A stretch of DNA of 64,000 bases from Mycobacteriales bacterium (GTDB lineage: Bacteria; Actinomycetota; Actinomycetes; Mycobacteriales; SCTD01). Below are positions 19,424-28,476 of the stretch, piece after piece. How positions within the stretch are numbered: the first letter of the stretch is position 1; each line of letters opens with the position of its first letter. The stretch covers positions 229,150 to 293,149 of the forward strand of contig JAUJOY010000004.1 of the NCBI GenBank assembly GCA_030447385.1. Direction: 5' to 3'. Under the pieces are notes generated by a model. That model was not told the origin of the DNA, did no database searches, and was given only the letters and a program-made list of their open reading frames with translations. Both the position numbers and the translations under genes were made by a program.

Positions 19424-20260
19424 TCAGAGCAGCCCCATCCGGGCCCGACCCGACTTGAGGTGCGGCCCGTGCCGCAGCGACTCCGGGGCGATCAGCAGGC
19501 CGCTGCGAAAGGCCAGACCGGCGGCGGTGGCGGCCACGTCGGTCGTCGGCAGCCCAGGGAGGCGGTAGAGCCGCCGCGCCCAGCGCGGCAGCATCGCAAA
19601 GGCCGCGGAGGCCAGCGCAACCCACGCTGCGCGCGCAGGAGTGCCGAGCTGCACCTTCGTCGGCATGGGCGGCCACAGCAGGAACGTGACCGTCTCGCGG
19701 GCGGCCTGGGTCACCCTCAGCTGCGGGCGCATGTCGCGCAGATAGGCACCCATCTGCGCGGCGGAGGCGGGCACCGTCGCCGGGTCGAGCCCCACGAGTG
19801 CGGCACCGACCGTCTGCTCGGCGTAGTAGCGGTCCCGGTCCGCGGGGGACACCCGCAAGCCGCACCGCACCGCCGTGGACAGGAACGACTCGACCTCGAC
19901 GCAGTGCACCCAGCGCAGCAGATCGGGGTCGTCCACGCGATAGGCCACGCCTGATTCGGGCTCGATGCCACCGAGCCGCCGGTGGACGCCGCGCACCCGG
20001 GCGCCGGCGCGATGCGCCTCCTGCGTCGTGCCGTACGTCGTGACGCCGACGTAGTCGGCCGTACGGAACAGCCGTCCCCAGGGGTCGGCCCGGAAGTCGC
20101 TGTGCTGGATGACGCCGGACATCGCAAGCGGGTGCACCGCCTGCAGCAGCAGGGCCCGCAGCCCGGCCAGGGCCATCGACGGGTCGGCATGGACCCGCCA
20201 GGTGACGCTGTCCGGTCCGTACAGGCCTGGGTCCGGGCAGGGTTCAGGCTGCTCGCTCAT
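19424..20260 (-). CDS. Oxygenase MpaB family (DUF2236) protein
   Basis: ALAGLRALLLQAVHPLAMSGVIQHSDFRADPWGRLFRTADYVGVTTYGT. Confidence 0.88.
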   Translation of the reverse strand: MSEQPEPCPDPGLYGPDSVTWRVHADPSMALAGLRALLLQAVHPLAMSGVIQHSDFRADPWGRLFRTADYVGVTTYGTTQEAHRAGARVRGVHRRLGGIEPESGVAYRVDDPDLLRWVHCVEVESFLSTAVRCGLRVSPADRDRYYAEQTVGAALVGLDPATVPASAAQMGAYLRDMRPQLRVTQAARETVTFLLWPPMPTKVQLGTPARAAWVALASAAFAMLPRWARRLYRLPGLPTTDVAATAAGLAFRSGLLIAPESLRHGPHLKSGRARMGLL

Positions 20261-20403
20261 GTCTCCAGGGTGGCATCTGCTGACGGCGCCCGCCCGGTGG
20301 CGGCCGCCCAGGTGCTGTTCGCCCCGGCGGAACGGGGCACCGGTGCGCCCGTCGGTCTCACCCAGCGGCCGATCGGGGGCTGCTCAGCCCTAGGCTCACC
20401 CGT

Positions 20404-20727
20404 GTGTCCTACGTCGTGATCAATGTCCTGACCGTTCCGGAGGGTGCCGGGAGCACCCTCGAGGAGCGGTTCGCCGCCCGTCAGGGAGCCGTCGACAGCG
20501 CGCCGGGCTTCGAGCACTTCGAGCTGCTACGGCCGGTGGAGGGCACCGAGGACTACCTCGTCTACACGCGCTGGCGCAGCGAGGAGGACTTCCGCGCGTG
20601 GCGCGAGTCGCAGGCGTTCGGGCAGGGGCACGCCGGAGCCGCCGGACGGCCCGAAGGCGCCCGTCCGGCGGCTACCGGATCCAGCATCTGGGCCTTCCAG
20701 GTGGTTCAGCACTCGTCCGGGGCCTGA
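20404..20727 (+). CDS. Antibiotic biosynthesis monooxygenase / MhuD-like ABM-fold protein
   Basis: MSYVVINVLTVPEGAGSTLEERFAARQGAVDSAPGFEHFELLRPVEGTEDYLVYTRWRSEEDFRAWRESQAFGQGH. Confidence 0.85.
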   Translation: MSYVVINVLTVPEGAGSTLEERFAARQGAVDSAPGFEHFELLRPVEGTEDYLVYTRWRSEEDFRAWRESQAFGQGHAGAAGRPEGARPAATGSSIWAFQVVQHSSGA

Positions 20728-21593
20728 GCCCCGGCCCTCTGGACGGTCTGCAGGAAGTCCAGCAGGGCGGCTGCTGTCGCGCCCGGCTGCTCGGCTGCGG
20801 GGGAGTGGGCCGCCCCCTGCACGACGACATGAGCGGCACCGAGCCGCCTCGCCATCTGCTCCTGCAGGGCGGGGGTCCACGCGTCGTCGGCCGCACCGTG
20901 CATCACCAGCAGCGGCACCCTCGCGGCGCGCAACTCCTCGACCCGGTCCGGCTCGGTCGTGAGGGCATCGGCCATGCCCAGGAGCGCCTGTGGGCTGGAT
21001 GCGAGCATCCGGTCCCGCAGAAAGCCCTGAAGCGACGCGTCCAGCGCCAGGTGGCGGGCGTCCTGGGCGTTCAGGGCATCCATCGCGGCGACCACAACCG
21101 GTATCCCGCCCTGCTGCAGCAGCGGGCGCAGCAGCGACAGGATCTCGACCCGAGGACCCGTGAGACCGGCTGGGCCGGATCCGAGGAGCGTGAGCGTACG
21201 AAATGCCGCCGGCCGGCACAGCAGCGCTGCTCGAGCGACCAACCCGCCGAAGCTGTGACCCACCACGTGCACAGGCCCGCCACCGAGCACGTCGATGACG
21301 GCGAGCAGGTCGGCACCGAGCGCGGCGGTCGTGTAGGCACCGGGGTCGTCGCGGCCCGGCGACTGGAACTGCCCCCGCTGGTCGAGGGCGATGACCGGAT
21401 GACCTGCTTCGGCGAGGGGCGCGAGCAGCAGGCGGAAGTCCTCCTTGCTCCCGGTGTAGCCGGGTACGAGCAGGACCGGGTCCCCGCAGCGGTCGCCGGC
21501 GGGCTCCCGGCGCAGCACCGCCAGCGGCCCGCCCGGTACGTCCAGCGCCTCGAACCGCACCGCTGGGTCCTCGAGCAGGGGGTGCAGGGCCAC
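20706..21593 (-). CDS. Alpha/beta-fold hydrolase
   Basis: VLLVPGYTGSKEDF, VVGHSFGGLVARAAL (GHSxGG), VMHGAADDAW. Confidence 0.92.
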   Translation of the reverse strand: MALHPLLEDPAVRFEALDVPGGPLAVLRREPAGDRCGDPVLLVPGYTGSKEDFRLLLAPLAEAGHPVIALDQRGQFQSPGRDDPGAYTTAALGADLLAVIDVLGGGPVHVVGHSFGGLVARAALLCRPAAFRTLTLLGSGPAGLTGPRVEILSLLRPLLQQGGIPVVVAAMDALNAQDARHLALDASLQGFLRDRMLASSPQALLGMADALTTEPDRVEELRAARVPLLVMHGAADDAWTPALQEQMARRLGAAHVVVQGAAHSPAAEQPGATAAALLDFLQTVQRAGAQAPDEC

Positions 21594-21603
21594 GCGCGCA
21601 AGG

Positions 21604-22125
21604 TTAGGTCCCGGCGGCGGGGTTCATGGCTTGCCGTGACGTCGGGTGCACGACGACGTCGCAGACGGCCCCGTCGTGCAGCCGCGCGGTCATGTACGTG
21701 CAGACCGGCTGGCGTCGGCGGTCGGTCGGGGACCCCGGGTTGAGCAGTCGCATCCCGCTCGGCGTGACGGTGTCCCAGGGGATGTGGCTGTGGCCGAACA
21801 CGAGCAGGTCGGTGTCCGGGTGCGCGAGGTCGGCCCGGGCCTCCCGTCCGGCGCGTCCGCCGGTCTGGTGGACGACGGCGACGCGTACGCCCTCGAGCAC
21901 CACCCGAGCCACCTCAGGAAGCCGGGCCCGCAGAGCGGCCCCATCGTTGTTGCCCCAGCAGCCGAGGACCTCGGCCCGCTCCTCGAGCCGGTCCAGCAGA
22001 TCGGCGCTCACCCAGTCCCCCGCGTGCACGACGAGATCCGCAGCGTCCACCTCCCGCCACACCTGCGCCGGCAGGTCCTTGGCCCGGCTCGGCAGATGGG
22101 TGTCGGCGATCAGCAGCAGGCGCAC
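21604..22125 (-). CDS. YfcE-like metallophosphoesterase
   Basis: MRLLLIADTHLP, VVHAGDW, LGCWGNND, LVFGHSHIPW motifs. Confidence 0.9.
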   Translation of the reverse strand: MRLLLIADTHLPSRAKDLPAQVWREVDAADLVVHAGDWVSADLLDRLEERAEVLGCWGNNDGAALRARLPEVARVVLEGVRVAVVHQTGGRAGREARADLAHPDTDLLVFGHSHIPWDTVTPSGMRLLNPGSPTDRRRQPVCTYMTARLHDGAVCDVVVHPTSRQAMNPAAGT

Positions 22126-22167
22126 GCCTTCAGTGTGGTGCCCGCCTCCGCACGGTTCTGCAGGGGT

Positions 22168-22608
22168 TCACAGCCTCGCGAGGACGTCGTCGACGGGCAC
22201 GTCGTCGAGGACCATGTCGGTCAGCCCGGCCAGCCGGCCGCACTCGACGCAGCGGGCAGCGACGACCACCCAGCGCACGGACGCGCCGCCCGGCATGTGC
22301 AGCCCCACGCCGATCTCGGCGATGGAGTGCCCGCAGCCGCGGCAGGCGAACATCGGCGGGTGCGTCCAGCGCGCTGCCGAGTCGAGCAGCGAGACGCTGC
22401 AGCCGCAGGCAAGGCAGCGCCGTCGCGCGATGCCGAGCGCGGCGTCCGCCTCGACGTAGCACCAGGTCGGCTGCTCGCTGCCGTGCTCGCCGCAGCCCAG
22501 CACGACCACGTCGTGCACCTGCGGAGCTCCTGGCAGCTCGTGCAACCAGGAGCTGAGGTCTGCGAGGTCCTCAGCCGTACTCGCCCCCGACACCGTCCGC
22601 AGCACCAT
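22168..22608 (-). CDS. Hypothetical Cys-rich (zinc-ribbon-like) protein
   Basis: RRRCLACGCSVSLLDSAARWTHPPMFACRGCGHSIAEIGVG...ARCVECGRLAG: three CxxC pairs. Confidence 0.6.
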   Translation of the reverse strand: MVLRTVSGASTAEDLADLSSWLHELPGAPQVHDVVVLGCGEHGSEQPTWCYVEADAALGIARRRCLACGCSVSLLDSAARWTHPPMFACRGCGHSIAEIGVGLHMPGGASVRWVVVAARCVECGRLAGLTDMVLDDVPVDDVLARL

Positions 22609-22658
22609 GGTCGTGATGTCGGCAGGCGGTGCGGTCGACCTGAAGGCCGCGGGCCCGG

Positions 22659-24425
22659 CTACTCCGGCGCGGCGGCTGTCGTCGTCCCGCCGTCGGCGTC
22701 ACCGGCGTTGCGCCCGCGGCCCCGCCCTCCTCGTCGTCGCCGGGGACGCGCAGCAGCGTCGCCGGCCTCACCGCCGGTACCGGCCGCGTCCGTTGCGGGC
22801 GCGGTCGTGGCGGCGCCGCTGTCGCCCGGCTCGCCGGCGCTTCCCCCACCGCGCGTACGCCGGCGGGTGCTCCCGCTGCGCTTGGGCAGCGCGGGCGCGT
22901 CATCCGCACCGGCCCCTGCACCGCCGCCGTCGCGACCGCCGTCGTGGGCGGCCCTGCGTACGCCGGATCGCCCGCCGCTCCGGCCGGCGTCACGGCCACC
23001 GGAAGCCGCCGGCCGCCGCCGGCCGGTCTCGCCGAGGTCCTCGACCTGCTCGGCGTCGAGCCCCGCCCGGACCCGCGCCGAACGCGGCAGCGTGCCCTTC
23101 GTGCCGATCGGGATGTCCTGGTCGGCGAACAGGTGGGGGGAGGAGCTGTAGGTCTCGACCGGCTCCGGGAAGGTCAGGTCGAGCGCCTTGTTGATCAGCC
23201 CCCACTTGGGGCTGTCGTCCCAGTCGACGAACGTGACGGCCACGCCGTTGGCACCCGCCCGGCCCGTGCGCCCGATGCGGTGCAGGAAGACCTTCTCGTC
23301 CTCCGGGCACTGGTAGTTGACGACGTGCGTCACGTCCTGCACGTCGATGCCGCGGGCCGCGACGTCGGTGGCGACGAGCACGTCGATCTTGCCGGAGCGA
23401 AACGCGCGCAGCGCCTGCTCGCGGGCGCCCTGCCCGAGGTCGCCGTGCACGGCGGCGGCGGCGAAGCCGCGGTCGACCAGGTCGGCGGCGACCTTGTCGC
23501 AGGTGCGCTTGGTGCGGCAGAACACCATCGTCAGTCCGCGACCCTCGGACTGCAGGATGCGGGCGAGGATCTCGCCCTTGTCCATCGAGTGCGCCCGGTA
23601 GACGAAGATCCGGGTGTTGGGAACGGTGCGGTTCTCGTCCGGCTCCTCGGCCCGGATGTGGGTCGGCTGCTTCATGAAGCGGCGCGCCATCGCCACCACC
23701 GGACCGGGCATGGTGGCTGAGAAGAGCATCGTCTGCCGCTCGCCGTGGATCTGCTCGAGGATCCGCTCGACGTCGGGCAGGAAGCCGAGGTCGAGCATCT
23801 CGTCGGCCTCGTCGAGGACGAGGACGCCCACGGCGTTGAGGTTGAGGTGCCCCTGACGGGCGAGGTCGAGCAGGCGGCCGGGGGTGCCCACGACCACGTC
23901 GACACCCTTGCGCAGCGTCTCGACCTGGGGCTCGAAGGCGCGCCCGCCGTAGATGGTGACGACGCGGATGCTGCGTACGCTGCCGGCGTTCTCGAGGTCC
24001 TTGGCCACCTGGACCGCGAGCTCGCGGGTGGGGACGACCACGAGTGCCTGGGGGATCCCCGTGGCGCCCTCGGCCTTGCTCGCGACGCGCTGCAGGAGCG
24101 GGATGCCGAAGCCCAGCGTCTTGCCGGTGCCGGTGCGGGCCTGGCCGATGAGGTCGTGGCCCGAGAGCGCGATCGGCAGGGTCATCGTCTGGATGGCGAA
24201 CGGGCTGGAGATACCCATCTTCGTGAGCGCCTCGACGGTCTCGGGGCGCGCTCCGAGGGCGGCGAAGCCGTTGTCCGTGGCGCTGTCGGCGGTGGTGCTG
24301 GTGGGGGTCAGGGGGCTGCCTCTCGTGCGGTCGCGTCGACCGACGACAGGAGCGGGCTCGCAGCGGACAGGTCTTGCTCTGCCGAAGCAGGGGGACCGGC
24401 CGGCGCGCCGCGGGAACACGGTCAA
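22659..24425 (-). CDS. DEAD-box RNA helicase with basic/Gly-rich tail
   Basis: ARTGTGKTLGFGIPLL, VVVPTRELAVQV, LDEADEMLDLGF, FSATMP, ATDVAARGIDV, HRIGRTGRAG. N-terminal start uncertain; conserved part begins near FAALGARPETVEAL. Confidence 0.93.
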   Translation of the reverse strand: MTVFPRRAGRSPCFGRARPVRCEPAPVVGRRDRTRGSPLTPTSTTADSATDNGFAALGARPETVEALTKMGISSPFAIQTMTLPIALSGHDLIGQARTGTGKTLGFGIPLLQRVASKAEGATGIPQALVVVPTRELAVQVAKDLENAGSVRSIRVVTIYGGRAFEPQVETLRKGVDVVVGTPGRLLDLARQGHLNLNAVGVLVLDEADEMLDLGFLPDVERILEQIHGERQTMLFSATMPGPVVAMARRFMKQPTHIRAEEPDENRTVPNTRIFVYRAHSMDKGEILARILQSEGRGLTMVFCRTKRTCDKVAADLVDRGFAAAAVHGDLGQGAREQALRAFRSGKIDVLVATDVAARGIDVQDVTHVVNYQCPEDEKVFLHRIGRTGRAGANGVAVTFVDWDDSPKWGLINKALDLTFPEPVETYSSSPHLFADQDIPIGTKGTLPRSARVRAGLDAEQVEDLGETGRRRPAASGGRDAGRSGGRSGVRRAAHDGGRDGGGAGAGADDAPALPKRSGSTRRRTRGGGSAGEPGDSGAATTAPATDAAGTGGEAGDAAARPRRRRGGRGRGRNAGDADGGTTTAAAPE

Positions 24426-24515
24426 CGCACAGGGTCGGGAGCGGCGAGCGCCACTCCTTGACGGGGGACTCTACCGCTCGGCCTGCCCCGGTCCCGGTGC
24501 GGCAGGATCAGCAGC

Positions 24516-25169
24516 ATGACCGAAGGGCTCGACCAGGCCACGATCGACCTGCTGGGGGTGCTCGCGTACGGCGAGCTGACGGCCTTCGAGCGGCTCGCGA
24601 GTGACGCCCAGCTCGCGCCGACCATCGCCGACAAGCACGCGCTCGCGTCCATGGCGGCGGCGGAGTTCGAGCACTACCGGCGGCTGCACGACCACCTGCG
24701 CAGGTCGGGCATCGAGCCCGAAAAGGCGATGGCGCCGTTCGTGCGCCCGCTGGATGAGTTCCACGACTCCACCCCCCCGAACGACTGGCTGGAGGGACTG
24801 ATCAAGGCGTACGTGGGGGACGGCCTCGCCAGCGACTTCTACCGCGAGGTGGCGGCGTTCGTCACCGACGCCGCCACCAGGGAGCTGATCCTCGAGGTGC
24901 TCGCGGACTCCGGCCAGGCATCGTTCGCCGTCGCCAAGGTGGGGGCGGCGATCGAGGCCGATCCCGCCGTCGCCGGGCGGCTGGCCCTGTGGGCCCGGCG
25001 CCTGGTCGGCGAGGCCCTCATCCAGGCACAGCGCGTGGCTGTCGATCACGACGCCCTCACCGAGCTGCTGGTGGGCGGCAGCGGTGACCTGGCCGGGATC
25101 GGCCGGCTGCTGACCCGCCTCACCGACAACCACACCGCCCGGATGCAGACGCTGGGTCTGCAGCCCTGA
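24516..25169 (+). CDS. Ferritin-like fold protein
   Basis: AYGELTAFERLASDAQLAPTIADKHALASMAAAEFEHYRRLHDHL. Confidence 0.8.
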   Translation: MTEGLDQATIDLLGVLAYGELTAFERLASDAQLAPTIADKHALASMAAAEFEHYRRLHDHLRRSGIEPEKAMAPFVRPLDEFHDSTPPNDWLEGLIKAYVGDGLASDFYREVAAFVTDAATRELILEVLADSGQASFAVAKVGAAIEADPAVAGRLALWARRLVGEALIQAQRVAVDHDALTELLVGGSGDLAGIGRLLTRLTDNHTARMQTLGLQP

Positions 25170-25194
25170 CCGGTCGAGCAGAACCCCGGGCACG

Positions 25195-25233
25195 CGCGAA
25201 GGCCGGCCTCCGAGACGGAGGCCGGCCTTCGCG
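25195..25233. terminator. Bidirectional terminator between convergent genes
   Basis: Perfect 18-bp stem CGCGAAGGCCGGCCTCCG / CGGAGGCCGGCCTTCGCG with AGA loop. Confidence 0.88.
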
Positions 25234-25247
25234 AGGAGCGGGAGCAG

Positions 25248-25535
25248 CTACGCGTTGATGCGGCGCCGCGAGCCCTTCTTGGTGACGGCGTTGTAGACGA
25301 GGAGCGCGATCACGGCCCCGATGATGGCGCCGATGATGCCGCTCGGCTGCAGGGCGCCCTCGTTGACGTCCTTGCCGAAGATGAGGTAGCCCAGGAACCC
25401 GCCGACGAACGAGCCGACGATGCCCAGCAGGATCGTCATCGGAACGCTCATCGCGTCCTTGCCAGGCACCAGAGCCCGGGCGACGAAACCGGCGATGGCC
25501 CCGACGATCAGCATGGTGAGAATAAAACCGAGCAT
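25248..25535 (-). CDS. GlsB/YeaQ/YmgE family membrane protein (second copy)
   Basis: MLGFILTMLIVGAIAGFVARALVPGKDAMSVPMTILLGIVGSFVGGFLGYLIFG. Confidence 0.9.
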   Translation of the reverse strand: MLGFILTMLIVGAIAGFVARALVPGKDAMSVPMTILLGIVGSFVGGFLGYLIFGKDVNEGALQPSGIIGAIIGAVIALLVYNAVTKKGSRRRINA

Positions 25536-25667
25536 GGTGTGCCTCCTCGAATGGTGAGCCGGGAACGCCCGGTCAGAGGATCATTTGCCCTCCGGTAGGA
25601 CCACTCGAACCTCGCGAGAGCGCCCGCCCCGCGCACTTGACGCTTGTGCCCGCCAATGTCGGGAAAG

Positions 25668-25895
25668 TCACAGCGCGGCGAAGCCCACCCGCCGCTGCTC
25701 GCTCTCGGCGATCTCCACGTAGGCCAGCTTGTCGGCCGGGATGAGCACCCGGCGGCCCTTCTCGTCCACCAGCGTCAGGACGCCGAGGTCCGCCTTCAGC
25801 GCGTCCGACACCGCCTTCGCGATGTCGTCCGGCGCCTGCCCGCTCTCCAGAACGAGCTCGCGCGCCGCGTGCTGCACGCCGATCTTGACCTCCAC
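25668..25895 (-). CDS. DUF3107 family protein
   Basis: MEVKIGVQHAARELVLESGQAPDDIAKAVSDALKADLGVLTLVDEKGRRVLIPADKLAYVEIAESEQRRVGFAAL. Confidence 0.9.
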   Translation of the reverse strand: MEVKIGVQHAARELVLESGQAPDDIAKAVSDALKADLGVLTLVDEKGRRVLIPADKLAYVEIAESEQRRVGFAAL

Positions 25896-25989
25896 GAAGG
25901 CTCCTCGTCGCCAGGGGGTATGTCGCCGGACCTCAGGCTAGTGCGTGGTGCCGGCGCCGGCCGGGCCGTCCGCCGTGGGCAGAACGCCG

Positions 25990-26640
25990 TCAGGTTGCCC
26001 GCGGCGAGCCCGAGATGCCGCGCCAGGCCAGCCCCATGAGCAGCTCCACGGCTCGCTCCTTGGGGATGCGGTCCGGGGAGGTGAGCCACCACCGGGCTCC
26101 GACCTCCATGAGGCCGGACAGCCCGATGGACAGCAGCTGCGCCTCCTCGGCGCGGTAGCCCGTGTCGTGCGCGATCGTCTCGGCGATGGCGTCGACGCAG
26201 CCCTGCGTCATCCGCTCCACCCGCTCGCGTACGGCCGGATCGTTGCGCAGGTCGCTCTCGAAGACCAGCCGGAACGCCCCCTCGCCGGGGGTGCCCTCGC
26301 CGTCCACGAAGTCGAAGTAGGCACCGACCGAGGCGGCCACCCGCTGCTTGTTGTCGGTGGTGGAGTCGAGCGCCTCGCGCACCTTGCAGACGAGCACTTC
26401 GGCGTGCTGGTCGAGCAGGGCGAGGTAGAGCTCCAGCTTGCTCGGGAAGTGCTGGTACAGCACCGGCTTGCTCACCCCGGCGCGCTCGGCGATGTCGTCC
26501 ATGGCGGCCTGGTGGTAGCCCTGCGCCACGAAGATCTCCTGCGCCGCCCCCAGCAGCTGCACCCGGCGGGCCTTGCGGGGCAGCCGCGTCCCCCGGGGCG
26601 CGACGATGCGGGCCTCGGAGTCCACGGGCGTCGCGCTCAT
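25990..26640 (-). CDS. TetR/AcrR family transcriptional regulator
   Basis: RRVQLLGAAQEIFVAQGYHQAAMDDIAERAGVSKPVLYQHFPSKLELYLALL. Confidence 0.95.
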   Translation of the reverse strand: MSATPVDSEARIVAPRGTRLPRKARRVQLLGAAQEIFVAQGYHQAAMDDIAERAGVSKPVLYQHFPSKLELYLALLDQHAEVLVCKVREALDSTTDNKQRVAASVGAYFDFVDGEGTPGEGAFRLVFESDLRNDPAVRERVERMTQGCVDAIAETIAHDTGYRAEEAQLLSIGLSGLMEVGARWWLTSPDRIPKERAVELLMGLAWRGISGSPRAT

Positions 26641-26691
26641 GCGCGCAACCCTAGCGGCGCAGCGCCCCTCGCGGGCGCGGCCTCCGGGCGC

Positions 26692-26922
26692 TCAGTCCTG
26701 CCCCGACAGCTCCCTGGAGCCGTGGCGCGTACGGCGTGCGTCGATCACCCGGTCGGGGTTGCGCCGGAGGTAGTCCCCCTCGAGCTCGGTCATGCGCATG
26801 GTGTGGAACTGCAGGGCGTCCTCGCTGCCGTGCAGGAAAGTGTCGTGTCGCGTCTCGTGCAGGTGCTTGAGCTCGCGTTCGAGCGCCTCGTCGGACAGCT
26901 GGTCGGCGGGCACTCCGGTCAC
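26692..26922 (-). CDS. DUF6158-like small protein
   Basis: VTGVPADQLSDEALERELKHLHETRHDTFLHGSEDALQFHTMRMTELEGDYLRRNPDRV; family name from memory. Confidence 0.8.
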   Translation of the reverse strand: MTGVPADQLSDEALERELKHLHETRHDTFLHGSEDALQFHTMRMTELEGDYLRRNPDRVIDARRTRHGSRELSGQD

Positions 26923-26972
26923 GGTTCCTCCTGCGGGTTGCGGGTCGCCCCTACCCGGGTATCGGGGGCTCC

Positions 26973-27653
26973 ATGACTGAGACTGCACCTGGCGTCAACA
27001 CCCCGTCCGCGCTGATCCTCGATGTCGACGGGACCCTGCTGGACACCGTCTACCTGCACGTCCTCGCGTGGTGGGAGTCCTTCCTCGCGGAGGGCTACGA
27101 GGTCTCCTGCTTCGACATCCACCGCGCGATCGGCCGGTCGTCCGAGGAGCTCGTCGAGGCGCTGATCGGCACCTCGGCCGAGGGGGTGACCAAAGGGCAC
27201 AGCGGGCGCTGGGCGCCGCTGCGCGAGCGGTGCATCCCCTTCCACGACGTTCCGGAGCTCATCCGGACCGTTGCGGGGCGCGGCGTGAAGGTCGTCTACT
27301 GCACCAGCGGCAGCGAGGACGACGTCGCCGACTTCCGCGAGAAGATCGGCTGTGACGACGTCATCGCCGCGGTTGTCGACTCCGGCGACGTGGAGCACAG
27401 CAAGCCGGCGCCGGACATCGTCAGGGCGGCCCTGGACGCCGTGGGTGTGGCGCCGGAGCGGGCCGTGATGCTGGGCGACACGGTGTACGACGTCCGCGCC
27501 GCCGCTGCTGCCGGCGTCCCGTGCATCGGCCTGATGTGCGGCGGGATCGGGGAGCGGGAGCTGCTGGACGCGGGCGCCGTCGCCGTCTACGGCAACCCCT
27601 CGGAGCTGCTCCAGGAGCTCGACGAGTCGCCGGTCGGCCGGCTGCTGGGCTGA
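26973..27653 (+). CDS. HAD-family hydrolase
   Basis: ALILDVDGTLLDTV, KPAPDIV, VMLGDTVYDVRAAAAAGVPCIGL. Confidence 0.93.
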   Translation: MTETAPGVNTPSALILDVDGTLLDTVYLHVLAWWESFLAEGYEVSCFDIHRAIGRSSEELVEALIGTSAEGVTKGHSGRWAPLRERCIPFHDVPELIRTVAGRGVKVVYCTSGSEDDVADFREKIGCDDVIAAVVDSGDVEHSKPAPDIVRAALDAVGVAPERAVMLGDTVYDVRAAAAAGVPCIGLMCGGIGERELLDAGAVAVYGNPSELLQELDESPVGRLLG

Positions 27654-27677
27654 TCCGGCACACGGGAGCCGGCCGGC

Positions 27678-28274
27678 TCAGCGCTTCTGCATCGCGTCCA
27701 GGCAGATCGCGAGCGCGATCGCGAGCCGCGCGTCATACCTCTGGTCCTGCAGCTCGAGGACGTAGCGGTCCCGGATGCCCCACAGCCGGGTGTGGGTCAG
27801 CACCGGCTGCCCGCCCGCCGACACCCCGTCGAAGTGGAAGACCCACGGCACCGGCAGGTCACCGAGATAGGGCACGAGGCCCCAGAGCCGGCGCAGCAGC
27901 GCGATGGCCACGCTGCGTTCCTGCACGACGACCTGAGGCAGCCCCGCCTGCTCGATCTCCCACGTGGAGCGCAGCAGGCTGGCCGCGCCCTTCTTGCGCA
28001 GCACGCCGACGACCTGCCCGCTGGGGTCGGCGACGGTCATGGTCGAGCGCACGTCGATCCTGCGGTCCGCGCGGATCGTCAGGACGGGACGGGTCGCCTC
28101 CTCGTCGCCGTAGAGCGTGAAGGACTCCTTGAACGCCATCCGCTTCTGCTTGGCGAAGGCGATCAGCGCCCCCGGCTGACCTGACGCGTCCCCGAACACG
28201 CGGTAGGTGTTCTGGAACGGCGTGATCTTCTGGCGCACGTGGAAGCGCGCGGTGGGTGCCTGCGTGGTGGTCAC
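27678..28274 (-). CDS. LURP-one-related family protein
   Basis: RFHVRQKITPFQNTYRVFGDASGQPGALIAFAKQKRMAFKESFTLYGDEEATRPVLTIRADRRIDVRSTMTVADPSGQVVGVLRKKG. Confidence 0.7.
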   Translation of the reverse strand: MTTTQAPTARFHVRQKITPFQNTYRVFGDASGQPGALIAFAKQKRMAFKESFTLYGDEEATRPVLTIRADRRIDVRSTMTVADPSGQVVGVLRKKGAASLLRSTWEIEQAGLPQVVVQERSVAIALLRRLWGLVPYLGDLPVPWVFHFDGVSAGGQPVLTHTRLWGIRDRYVLELQDQRYDARLAIALAICLDAMQKR

Positions 28275-28476
28275 GGCTCTCCTCGGCTCGTTCGCCGTCA
28301 GCCTGCCGCGTCCAGTGCCGCACGTCAGCCGCATCCCGGAGTTGATGCGGCCGGCAGGCGCAGGCGGGGAAGCCGTCGGCCCGCACACCTGCGATGCTGC
28401 CTCCGTCTCGGCACAGGCCGCCCGCCGGCGCCGGACGCACGACGGCGGAACCGCCGGAGGACTCGAGAGGTGCTAC

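Noticed and set aside
27666-27679. Palindrome GAGCCGGCCGGCTC between convergent HAD and LURP-like genes
   Set aside because: Self-complementary without a loop and overlapping the LURP-like stop; GC-only palindromes are common at this composition.
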